From Echinicola pacifica DSM 19836 (GTDB taxonomy: Bacteria; Bacteroidota; Bacteroidia; Cytophagales; Cyclobacteriaceae), in NCBI RefSeq assembly GCF_000373245.1, contig NZ_KB890750.1, positions 39,254 to 103,253 on the forward strand: 64,000 nt of DNA. Direction: 5' to 3'. The notes below the pieces were generated by a model that saw nothing but the letters and a program-made list of their open reading frames with translations, searched no databases and was not told the origin of the DNA. Shown here in pieces: positions 38,401 to 45,484 of the stretch. Position 1 is the first letter of the stretch. Each line of letters opens with the position of its first letter. Both the position numbers and the translations under genes were made by a program.

Positions 38401-38865
38401 GGGATTCCAGCGGATGCAGGGCTTACCCTCCGTGGAGATATGAGTTTGGGATTGAGCGTGGGCATCGCTAGTCTTACTGGTGGCATCGAACTGGCAGGAA
38501 CCTTGGGGCTGGCGGGTGAAGCACTGGCTTCCGTAGATGTAAATTGGAGCCCGCAGACAGGGCTTACCTTGGATGCAGAAGGACGGATTACTGTCAATCC
38601 CGCCTTTACCTTCGAGGTGAATGCCTTTGCCAGGGCCAGTTTGGGGATTGGCTTCTTGTCCATTAGTGAAACGTGGAGACATAATCTGGCTTCTTACGAA
38701 TGGGGTCCGGGAATCCAGTTTGGAATAGCCTTTCCCATCCATTATCAGGAAGGAGAAGCTTTTGATATGTCCTTCGATGATATAGAGGTGATCTATCCAG
38801 ACCTTGATGTGATTAATATGGCCAAAGGGTTAGCCTTAGATATTAAAAACGATTTATTTGATTAA
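35407..38865 (+). CDS. DUF4157 protein B with HNH-nuclease-like module and long beta-rich tail
   Basis: An 1152-residue protein starting GTG at 35407, 3 bases after protein A. Residues 22-50 repeat the leader motif ('SQAFFQPKLTMGKAGDPYEV'). The DUF4157 domain has 'GFGADFSGVKVHTD' and HELTH at 201-205. Residues 300-435 hold an HNH-like motif: 'YRRFDVDHVVELQL' (D363, H364), then 'NMELLDSSKNSSSGS' (N384, N393), a pattern seen in nuclease toxins. Residues 620-1100 are Gly/Ser/Ile-rich beta repeats that could form an amphipathic or beta-helical tail. A nuclease toxin delivered by the injection system is the best guess. Activity and the role of the tail are unproven, and no immunity gene is evident. 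Confidence 0.82.
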   Translation: MKNYSPKNSAPASESSSPARSQAFFQPKLTMGKAGDPYEVEADKMADQLVQQGTTETKSSIQNRPLASSISPITQLKPTEDPIQEKEEELQSKEEEVQRIPEFGSHADEPIQRKEGGEAPSGIASQLRNGSGGSTLPGPVNQEMSQGFGADFSGVKVHTDSEAVQMSQDLGAQAFTHGNDIYFNEGKYQPESSGGKHLLAHELTHTIQQGKSKAVQQTAIQRTEETEAPAMEPETGVLDETAKTVTFSKIGVPGFKLLNHRGNLFSGKKPLKRKNDYLRGNTNQRNGVWKPQVSKDTIKTKLNELYFNHNHVAATPATTHVFKANITGRNVMPTYIGNIDDIATELTTPTWGKDKEYRRFDVDHVVELQLANWSTESWPNTTDNMELLDSSKNSSSGSTIKNKITEKLNGFRERHNGQYPGGDADFKTNYTLVFTEAEAIPGGDSEVTENEYWTKEQIEEGEQLNAIEVGSLADIGGEGEVRIFPNAGGGLGQRFYWTGDSAVTDSNEKRYFNNPFRITAKNFVTTGEGVEQTNLLGTISVNIPPGDKTWEPWTNDKEIEVIRFKGSKYAGYITKQSIQSNLYGLRVNRTSPVEILELELMPDGIQAYGQIMPSIPIFEGSPIELFLSNGDVRISKTFSSGEINVPPPFAISDSSLTIFASSSDGLGLTGEVNFGIDRVGTGSITATAATETGFSLVGNFSFDPNLFDSAEIEISYIDNIWTIGGTIQIPEGKVRGVKSATINASYSENIFSASGEAELDIPGIERGNMSVEFGEGGFSIGGDFDLSSDIPGIQSGSVSASIAQEAGQEGYNVSVTGTAVPDIPGINSSLSVSYINGALTIEGSASYSRGMLSGTIEVGATNRPLDENGDPNGDPDDTMRVYGGGTLTLQLTPWLAATAGVTFTPEGEIEVLARLSAERYEVFARKEMNRNLFQVPTIEIPLFAIPLGPRSLGLVAQIGGGLDFTSGFGPGELRNMSAEINYNPEREDETTLSGHGEFGIPADAGLTLRGDMSLGLSVGIASLTGGIELAGTLGLAGEALASVDVNWSPQTGLTLDAEGRITVNPAFTFEVNAFARASLGIGFLSISETWRHNLASYEWGPGIQFGIAFPIHYQEGEAFDMSFDDIEVIYPDLDVINMAKGLALDIKNDLFD

Positions 38866-38873
38866 ATTAAACT

Positions 38874-39743
38874 ATGGAAAAACGCAACGCGATCAACCTC
38901 AATAATCAGGGAGCCCGGCATTTCCTACATGGTGATCTGGAAAAAGCCCTGGACTGCTATCAGCAAGCTTTGGCTATCTATCCTGATAACGCAAGTCTGC
39001 TCAACAATCTAGGACTGTACTTTCACCATAAAAATGACTTTAATCAAGCCATTGACTACTTTAAGAAAGCCCTTGACCAGGAGTCAAAACCTAATTTTTG
39101 GTTAAACTATGGGAATGCTATAGCGATGACCGGGGACTTTGATAAGGCCAATTCCATTTTTCTGAAGGTGGCCGAGAATCATCCTGACCTGTCTGCGGCC
39201 TGGCTAAGCTTGGCAAAGTTGGCAGGACATCTCGAAAGGCATGCCGAAGCCATTGCCTACTGGAAGGAGCTACTTAAGCTGCAGGAGGAGCCGGAGTATA
39301 TTTTGGGGCTGGCGCAATCTTATATTCACCAAAAAAACTATGAAGGAGCTTTGGAGGTATTATATGACTATGATATAGACTATAAGCATTCTGAATTGTG
39401 GTTTTGTATAGGTCAATGTGAATTTCACCTCCGAAATCATGGGACGGCAGAGCGAGCATTTAAAATCTGCCTTTCTACCCAACCTGATCAGCTGGAGTAC
39501 CGTCATTTTTTGGCCGTCAACTACCTCGCCAAGGGAGAATCCGTCAAGGGGCTGCAGGAGTTGGAGCAGATATTAAAGGTGGATCCTGATAATCATCATA
39601 TTATTACTGAGAAAGGTATTATTCTTGCCAGTTTGAATCAATACGAGGAGGCGATCCAATTATTGGATCGGGCTTTAGAGATAGAGCCAGCGTTTAATAA
39701 AGCCATACATTATAAAAATCTTATCGAAAACCAAAGCAGTTGA
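38874..39743 (+). CDS. TPR-repeat protein of the eCIS operon
   Basis: A 289-residue cytosolic protein built of about eight tetratricopeptide repeats. The canonical pattern is clear in 'LEKALDCYQQALAIYPDNAS', 'NQAIDYFKKALDQ' and the last repeat 'YEEAIQLLDRALEIEPAF'. There is no signal peptide, and start is ATG at 38874. TPR proteins bind partner peptides. Lying directly after the two DUF4157 payload candidates, it may act as their chaperone or loading adaptor; that role is inferred from position. Four bases separate its stop from the muramidase start. Confidence 0.85.
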   Translation: MEKRNAINLNNQGARHFLHGDLEKALDCYQQALAIYPDNASLLNNLGLYFHHKNDFNQAIDYFKKALDQESKPNFWLNYGNAIAMTGDFDKANSIFLKVAENHPDLSAAWLSLAKLAGHLERHAEAIAYWKELLKLQEEPEYILGLAQSYIHQKNYEGALEVLYDYDIDYKHSELWFCIGQCEFHLRNHGTAERAFKICLSTQPDQLEYRHFLAVNYLAKGESVKGLQELEQILKVDPDNHHIITEKGIILASLNQYEEAIQLLDRALEIEPAFNKAIHYKNLIENQSS

Positions 39744-39747
39744 AACC

Positions 39748-40575
39748 ATGAGAATGATCAAATACAGGTCCCGTGGCCCCGAGGTGCGGCTATTGGAAGA
39801 AATATTACAAAAGATGGGTTATGACCTCTATGTATCCGATTATTTTGGCAAGGACACGCATGAGGCCATTATGGATTTTCAGCGGAAAAACAGCCTGGTG
39901 GTAGATGGGATAGTGGGCATAAAATCCTGGAGTAAGCTTTTGGCGCTCAACCCGGATATCCTCAATGAAAATAGCAAACTACTTTCGGAGCGGGATTTGG
40001 AGGATTTTGCGACGAAATATGGTTTGGAGATCGCCACAGTCAAAGCGGTCAATGAGGTAGAAAGTAGGGGAAAGGGATTTTTGGTGGACGGTAGAGCCAA
40101 GATACTTTTTGAAGGCCATGTATTTTGGAAGCAGCTTAAGTCCCGTGGTGTTGATCCAAACGCCCATTTTAATCAACAAACCAGTGATATTCTCTATCCG
40201 GAGTGGACCCGGTCTCACTATAAGGGGGGGGCGGGAGAATATGATCGGCTCCAAAAGGCCAGGGATATCTCGCCAGGGCAGACCTTCAGTGATGCCGCCA
40301 ATTCATCCGCCTCTTGGGGTTCTTTTCAGATCATGGGCTACCATGCCAAGACCTTGGGGTACTCTTCTGTGGATGATTTTGTAAGCAAAATGCAATTGCA
40401 TGAACGTGAGCACCTGGATGCTTTTGGCCGATTTCTGGAAGTCAATCAACTGATAAGATTGCTTAAGGATAAGAACTGGCAAGGTTTTGCCAAGCGCTAT
40501 AATGGACCCTTATATGCTAGAAATAAATATGATGAAAGGCTTCAAAAGGCTTATGATCGCTACTTAAACGTATGA
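39748..40575 (+). CDS. peptidoglycan-binding N-acetylmuramidase
   Basis: A 275-residue two-domain enzyme. Residues 5-65 are a PG_binding_1 domain ('SRGPEVRLLEEILQKMGYD', 'VVDGIVGIKSWSKLL'). Residues 95-275 are the N-acetylmuramidase (DUF3380) domain: 'AVNEVESRGKGF' (E105 is the probable catalytic acid), 'GRAKILFEGHVFW', 'SASWGSFQIMGYH' and 'FAKRYNGPLY'. It cuts the glycan strand of peptidoglycan. There is no signal peptide, so it needs the injection system, lysis or another route to meet its substrate. It could release particles by self-lysis or be a payload. Confidence 0.92.
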   Translation: MRMIKYRSRGPEVRLLEEILQKMGYDLYVSDYFGKDTHEAIMDFQRKNSLVVDGIVGIKSWSKLLALNPDILNENSKLLSERDLEDFATKYGLEIATVKAVNEVESRGKGFLVDGRAKILFEGHVFWKQLKSRGVDPNAHFNQQTSDILYPEWTRSHYKGGAGEYDRLQKARDISPGQTFSDAANSSASWGSFQIMGYHAKTLGYSSVDDFVSKMQLHEREHLDAFGRFLEVNQLIRLLKDKNWQGFAKRYNGPLYARNKYDERLQKAYDRYLNV

Positions 40576-40579
40576 TTTT

Positions 40580-41887
40580 ATGGTGGATTTGATTCACTTT
40601 GTAGAAATGGCCATCAAGGCTAGAATGGACTTTTTTACCAAAAAAACAAGTACATTGGTTCAGCCTCAGCTCAATTTGCAATTTGACCCAGGGACTGAAT
40701 TGGGGAAGTTTGTGCAGGCTAAGACCATTCCCAATCATGAATTATTGCTCTTAGGCATGGCTTTGGTCCCCCACCTGGACCCAGGTTTTTATAGTAGAAT
40801 TATCGCCCAATACTTTCCTGATGGACATGATTTGGTGGAATTTGGAGGCCTCCGGTCCAAGAGCCATCGCGGGATTATCCCCACCGGAGAAACCTACCTT
40901 TTTGTGGTGGCAGGAATCGACATTGCCACGAGAAAAAAATATTTCAAACTTCTAAAAACAGCCCTATTGATACAGCTAGGGGTGATCCACTGGGGTTCTC
41001 GCGAAAGCCATGAGCCAGAATGGGCCTCGGCACTGGTCATGGACGCTGAATATGCCGAGCGCTTTACCACCGATCAACTTTCTAAGCCCGTTTTTGGAAC
41101 GAGTTTTCCTGCCGAACCCATAGAAACCAGCTTGGAATGGACGGATTTAGTTCTGAATGCTAAAACCCTTGCCTATATCTTAGAAATCCAGGAATGGCTG
41201 GAGCAGCATCAGAAATTATGGGAAGACTGGGGGATGGCTGGAAGAATTAAGCCTGGGTTTAGGGTGATGTTTTATGGTCCTCCAGGAACTGGTAAGACCC
41301 TCACCGCTGGTCTGCTCGGGAAGCATACGGCCAGGCCGGTTTTCCGAATTGACCTGTCTTTGGTGACCTCCAAATTTATTGGTGAAACCGAAAAAAACTT
41401 ATCATCGCTTTTTGATAAGGCTGCCAATAAGGACTGGATATTGTTCTTTGATGAGGCAGACGCCATATTTGGCAAAAGAACTACGGTCAAGGACGCTCAT
41501 GACAAATACGCTAATCAGGAAGTATCTTATTTGCTACAGCGAATAGAAAATCACCCCGGATTGGTAATTTTAGCCTCCAATTTTAAAAGTAATATAGATG
41601 CCGCTTTTGCCAGACGGTTTCATAGCATCATCGAGTTCCCCATGCCTACCGCCTCTGAGCGCCTATCGATATGGCTAAAGAACCTCCCCGAAAAGGCAAA
41701 ATTGGAAAAAACGTTGGATTTTGAGGATTTGTCCAAAAAATATGAATTGACTGGGGCGAATATTGTCAACATCATCCAATATGCCTCCATCAAAGCACTG
41801 GCCAAATATAATGGGGAAATCAAGGAGGCGGAAATCAATATCGGCATCCGTAGAGAACTCACTAAAGAAGGAAAAATGGCCTTTTAA
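40580..41887 (+). CDS. AAA+ ATPase of the injection system (Pvc15-like)
   Basis: A 435-residue ATPase. Residues 1-190 are a family-specific N-terminal part. The AAA+ core has Walker A GPPGTGKT at 233-240, Walker B 'ILFFDEADAIFG' (D291, E292), a sensor-1 region 'VILASNFKSNID' and the arginine pair in 'AAFARRFHSIIEF'. Pvc15/Afp15-type ATPases are conserved in eCIS loci and help assembly or cargo loading in the producing cell; they are not ClpV-like. It is the last gene of the operon, 4 bases after the muramidase. Its stop codon sits within the closing hairpin. Confidence 0.93.
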   Translation: MVDLIHFVEMAIKARMDFFTKKTSTLVQPQLNLQFDPGTELGKFVQAKTIPNHELLLLGMALVPHLDPGFYSRIIAQYFPDGHDLVEFGGLRSKSHRGIIPTGETYLFVVAGIDIATRKKYFKLLKTALLIQLGVIHWGSRESHEPEWASALVMDAEYAERFTTDQLSKPVFGTSFPAEPIETSLEWTDLVLNAKTLAYILEIQEWLEQHQKLWEDWGMAGRIKPGFRVMFYGPPGTGKTLTAGLLGKHTARPVFRIDLSLVTSKFIGETEKNLSSLFDKAANKDWILFFDEADAIFGKRTTVKDAHDKYANQEVSYLLQRIENHPGLVILASNFKSNIDAAFARRFHSIIEFPMPTASERLSIWLKNLPEKAKLEKTLDFEDLSKKYELTGANIVNIIQYASIKALAKYNGEIKEAEINIGIRRELTKEGKMAF

Positions 41888-41920
41888 GGAGGATTGATTT
41901 TATCCTCCCTAAGCCATTTT
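41873..41920. terminator. bidirectional terminator closing the eCIS operon
   Basis: The nested stem AAAATGGC (41873-41880) / GCCATTTT (41913-41920) and GGAGGAT (41888-41894) / ATCCTCC (41902-41908) overlaps the ATPase stop codon and the space before the convergent TrpF-like gene. An A-run on the left and a T-run on the right allow use in both directions. Confidence 0.75.
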
Positions 41921-41923
41921 GAA

Positions 41924-42547
41924 TTAATCTTCCTCCAAAGCCTCTAAAATATCTGCCAGCTCGTCAAAATCCTTATAGCCAGGCTTAATTTCATCTCCGC
42001 CTTTCAGGGCTAAGCCCTGCGCACCCGTTTTTTCGAGAATAGCCTCTAAGTTTTCAGGCTCTAAACCAAATCCTAATAATACCTGACACTGTCCACTAAG
42101 CTCCTTAATCAAGCCTATCGCATCCTCAGCAAGCTCCAGGTTTCCAGACTCTAAAACCAGGGTGATATTATTTTCGGCTAAGCTAGGAGCTATGGCTTTT
42201 AGGTGTTCCAATTCTCCAAGTGCATTCAACTCTTTCTTGAAAAGTAAATTATATGAAGTGTTCGCAAGCATTCTTAAATGGGCCTCTTCACTGATCTGTA
42301 TATGGTCTATACCCTCATAAGCCTTTACCTTCTCCAATATATTATCTGGATGACTGGTCTCAAATTCTGCTACATATTCCAGACCGCTGAGCCATCCGGT
42401 GATTTCCTTATAAGTCTCAGGACTGATATAATTTTTGTCGTATTCTTCAAGGCTAAAGCCCAGTAAGCTTACATACATTCCTGCACAATATCGGGCATCA
42501 CTTAGATTATTTACACTGCTGACTTTAACGAATGTTTTTAGTGCCAT
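41924..42547 (-). CDS. TrpF-like beta/alpha barrel without the TrpF catalytic residues
   Basis: A 207-residue TIM barrel related to phosphoribosylanthranilate isomerase: 'TFVKVSSVNNLSDARYCAGM' corresponds to the TrpF start KICG.TN..DA, and the end 'LKGGDEIKPGYKDFDEL' to the phosphate loop and 'PG.KD' region. The TrpF catalytic Cys is Ser (S10) and the catalytic Asp position reads Glu in 'LVLESGNLEL'. It therefore probably does not catalyse the tryptophan step; another sugar-phosphate or regulatory role is possible. No trp gene is nearby. It converges on the eCIS operon with 36 bases between. Confidence 0.75.
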   Translation of the reverse strand: MALKTFVKVSSVNNLSDARYCAGMYVSLLGFSLEEYDKNYISPETYKEITGWLSGLEYVAEFETSHPDNILEKVKAYEGIDHIQISEEAHLRMLANTSYNLLFKKELNALGELEHLKAIAPSLAENNITLVLESGNLELAEDAIGLIKELSGQCQVLLGFGLEPENLEAILEKTGAQGLALKGGDEIKPGYKDFDELADILEALEED

Positions 42548-43010
42548 AAATTATAATATTCTTCCTTATTAATTTTTATATAAAGCTGAAAATAAATGCA
42601 TTATCCCGGTCTGGTTCAATTATTAAAATCAGCTAATGGCCTCCGCTGGGAAGCGTGGGATCAGGACTTCCATATGAGTCCAACTGCCTATAGATTTCAA
42701 TTAAGCCTTGCAAGGCTACTGGTGAAAATGACCTATTATAAATCCTAATGATTTATTTTCTAAGGCCAAAGATAAGCAGAATTAACACTTTATCTAAAGC
42801 GATGGAAGGATTCGAATTGAAAACTAATATTTGATATATTAGGTTTTCATGCTTTATTGTATTTTTGCATAATGGTTTTAAAGTAATTAGTTTACTAGTA
42901 CTATACCTAAAAGAGGGTTGAAGGCGGATGGATCTGCTCCTGATATATAATGAACAAATAAAATAAAGCAGGGATCTTGCTAAGAAGTGTCCTATACCTA
43001 TGCTACACGT
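42548..43010. other. intergenic region with one possible small ORF
   Basis: About 460 bases between divergent genes. A 50-codon frame starts ATG at 42596 and ends 42748 ('MHYPGLVQLLKSANGLRWEA' at its start), directly after a TAA. It has no recognised family and no clear ribosome site, so it is not called as a gene. The rest is AT-rich leader DNA. Confidence 0.4.
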
Positions 43011-43691
43011 ATGAAGAAACTTTTCCCATTTCTAATGATCCTATTATGCTTTGCCTGCGAGCAAGAGCCCGTGGAGCCGGTGGAATTGGGCTATGAATAT
43101 ATGCCATTGGAGGAAGGGCGATTTTGGGTCTATGGGGTAAATGAAACGGTCGTTTATGGGGAAGATGATATTGAGAGCTCCTACTTTTTTTATCAGGATC
43201 ATATCAGCCATAGCTATCTCAATCAGGAAGGAAGACTGGTCTATACCGTCAGCAGGAGCAAGTCCAGTGACCAACTGTCCTGGGAGAGCCATAGCACCTA
43301 TACCTTGCAGATCAAAAACAATGCGTTGATCCGGTTACAGGACAATCTCAATAAAATCCCCTTGGTATTTCCCGTGGCATCTGCCAGTCTATGGGATGGC
43401 AATGCCTATAATGTTTTTCCTATCGATGACTATCAGATGCAGACTCCCGGGCCTTTTACGATAGAGGGAAATACTTATAATAATGCGGTCAAAATAATCC
43501 AACAGGAAGAGGATGACCTAATTACCATTAGAGATAATCGTTTTGAAGTATATGCCTTTGGAGTGGGAATGATAGAACAATATATCGAAACATTGACTTA
43601 TTGTTCACGAAATGATTGTTTGGGAGAACAAATCATAGAAAGTGGTCGTTTATCTCATTTAGAACTTATCACCCATGGAAAATATCAATAA
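43011..43691 (+). CDS. predicted lipoprotein of unknown function
   Basis: A 226-residue exported protein. The N-terminus 'MKKLFPFLMILLCFACEQEP' is a lipoprotein signal with the modified Cys at 16, although the lipobox residues before it (C-F-A) are not ideal. The mature part is acidic and beta-rich with 'YMPLEEGRFWVYGVNETVVY', a pattern common in Bacteroidota surface lipoproteins. ATG 43011 is chosen over a GTG at 42987 because it puts the signal peptide at the start. It overlaps the protease gene by 17 bases, so the two are probably made together. Confidence 0.75.
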   Translation: MKKLFPFLMILLCFACEQEPVEPVELGYEYMPLEEGRFWVYGVNETVVYGEDDIESSYFFYQDHISHSYLNQEGRLVYTVSRSKSSDQLSWESHSTYTLQIKNNALIRLQDNLNKIPLVFPVASASLWDGNAYNVFPIDDYQMQTPGPFTIEGNTYNNAVKIIQQEEDDLITIRDNRFEVYAFGVGMIEQYIETLTYCSRNDCLGEQIIESGRLSHLELITHGKYQ

Positions 43692-45318
43692 AATCATCAT
43701 GCTAGCCTGTTTTTGCCTGCTTGGAGGACTGGTGCAGGCGCAGGACAGGTATGCTATTAGGTATAAATATAAGCCGAATACAGCGTATAGTCTGGATCAG
43801 CCGGAGGCATTTTTGACTGCTGATGCCATACAGCGCAGAAGCCATGAAGGCATCCCTATTGATAGTCTGGACCTGCCAGTAAGTCCCTGCAATATCGATC
43901 AGATCAAGCCTTTAGTGAAAGAAATCATCTATCAGAGTAAATGGATGAATGCTTCCGTGGTGACTGCGACCGAGGAGCAAGTGAAGCTTATCGATAAGTT
44001 GGCCATAGTGGACACGGTGGAGTTGGTGGCCAGGGGGTTTTATGAGGAAGGTAAGAGGAGTGGAGGCAATCTTCTGCAGTCCAATGTCTCCATCAGAATA
44101 CTCTCCAGGACCTCTGCAGAGGAGGATTATGCTTATCAAAATGGATTGATTGGAATATCCGAAATGCACCAGGAAGGCCTTACGGGTGAGGGCGTCAAAA
44201 TAGCGGTATTGGATGGTGGGTTTATGAATGCGGATAAAATTAGTGGACTTCAGCACTTATTTGACAATGAGCAAATAATCGCAACCAAAGATTTTGTTAA
44301 ACCCTGGTCAAACGATGTTTTTAGAACCGAAAATCACGGTACTGCGGCCTTATCATTGATCGCCAGTAATGACCCCGAAAACCTCGTGTCCGGGGCATAT
44401 GATGCTTCGTATATACTGTGTATCACAGAGGATGTGGCTTCTGAATATAGGATAGAAGAGTATAATTGGTCTCGTGCGGCGGAATATGCTGATAGCTTGG
44501 GGACTGATATTATAAGTAGTTCTTTAGGTTATCGATTTTATGATGACCCCCGAATGGACTATGATATAGAGGATCTTGATGGGAAGACGGCCATCATAAG
44601 CCAGGCAGCCAATATCGCTTCCTCTAAGGGGATCATCGTGATCACAAGTGCTGGAAATGCGGGAAATAAAACGGCCAGCACCATTTCCGTGCCTGCAGAT
44701 GCGGAAGGAATATTGGCGATAGGATCGGTGGATAAGAACCTGGAGGCTTCCAGTTTTAGTAGTATCGGGCCATCGGCAGATGGTAGGATAAAACCTGACC
44801 TTACCACGCTGGGCAGAGGAGTATGGCTCTGGCATAATGAGAATGGCACCAGCACCTCCAATGGCACCTCTTATTCTGCACCTCAAATCGCAGGCTTGGT
44901 GGCGGGGATCCGTCAAGGGAGACCAGAGTGGAAAAAAGAGGAGTTGCTGGGTTATTTATTGGCCAGCGGCAGCCAGGCAGAAGATCCCGACAATTATTAT
45001 GGCTATGGAATTCCTAATTTCCACCTAGCTTATTTTGGCCAGGTACTAGACGTCGAGAAATCTCCAGAAATCTATCAAACCAAAATCTATCCTAATCCTA
45101 CTGATGGTCGGGAATTTTTTATCCAGTTTGGTGCGCAGAATAACTGCCACTATCTTCTATATGATACTCAAGGGCAAATCGTAACCAAGGATAGGCTGAG
45201 CCGACAATCCCAAAAAGAACCCTATGAGATGGAGTTTAAAAGAAAACTCTCTGGGCTTTATATTATCGAATTGCAGGAAGGAAATGTGAGGGAAAGACAT
45301 AAGGTATTTATCCAATAA
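43675..45318 (+). CDS. secreted S8 (subtilisin-like) protease with T9SS sorting domain
   Basis: A 547-residue subtilase. A signal peptide ends near 'LLGGLVQAQ', a propeptide-like region follows ('PEAFLTADAIQRRSHEGIPI'), then the catalytic triad blocks: Asp in 'KIAVLDGGF', His in 'ENHGTAALSLIA' and Ser in 'GTSYSAPQIAGLVAGI', with the oxyanion Asn in 'VITSAGNAGN'. The last 75 residues ('KIYPNPTDGREFFIQ' to 'RHKVFIQ') are a type IX secretion C-terminal sorting domain, so the protein is exported across the outer membrane and anchored or released. That domain is restricted to Bacteroidota and relatives. Confidence 0.93.
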   Translation: MENINKIIMLACFCLLGGLVQAQDRYAIRYKYKPNTAYSLDQPEAFLTADAIQRRSHEGIPIDSLDLPVSPCNIDQIKPLVKEIIYQSKWMNASVVTATEEQVKLIDKLAIVDTVELVARGFYEEGKRSGGNLLQSNVSIRILSRTSAEEDYAYQNGLIGISEMHQEGLTGEGVKIAVLDGGFMNADKISGLQHLFDNEQIIATKDFVKPWSNDVFRTENHGTAALSLIASNDPENLVSGAYDASYILCITEDVASEYRIEEYNWSRAAEYADSLGTDIISSSLGYRFYDDPRMDYDIEDLDGKTAIISQAANIASSKGIIVITSAGNAGNKTASTISVPADAEGILAIGSVDKNLEASSFSSIGPSADGRIKPDLTTLGRGVWLWHNENGTSTSNGTSYSAPQIAGLVAGIRQGRPEWKKEELLGYLLASGSQAEDPDNYYGYGIPNFHLAYFGQVLDVEKSPEIYQTKIYPNPTDGREFFIQFGAQNNCHYLLYDTQGQIVTKDRLSRQSQKEPYEMEFKRKLSGLYIIELQEGNVRERHKVFIQ

Positions 45319-45428
45319 AGGGCCTAAAAACAGGCTATTGAAAGGAAGCAATAAGCATGGGTTCCAGTTTGGGATTAAACTTATATAAGCTTAGCAGAAA
45401 CATTCTTGTCAATTTTTATTTTCTTTAT

Positions 45429-45457
45429 AAGCCCAAAAGGTGCATCATCTTTGTGTG
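45429..45457 (+). terminator. possible terminator before rpe
   Basis: Hairpin AAGCCCA (45429-45435) / TGGGCTT (45446-45452) followed by GTTTT. It lies 110 bases after the protease stop and 28 before the rpe start, so it could end the protease transcript. Confidence 0.5.
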
Positions 45458-45484
45458 GGCTTGTTTTAAAAAGAGAAAAAATCG

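Noticed and set aside
38302..38742. Long open frame on the minus strand of DUF4157 protein B
   Set aside because: Antisense shadow of a strongly supported gene; the composition is that of a reversed coding frame.
14693..41887. Type VI secretion system or R-type tailocin/prophage
   Set aside because: No membrane complex or ClpV for type VI; no capsid, terminase, integrase or holin cassette. The DUF4255, DUF5908, CIS_TMP and Pvc15-type ATPase set belongs to eCIS.
42596..42748. 50-codon ORF in the region before the lipoprotein gene
   Set aside because: No family, no clear ribosome site, and too short to separate from chance; kept only as a remark.
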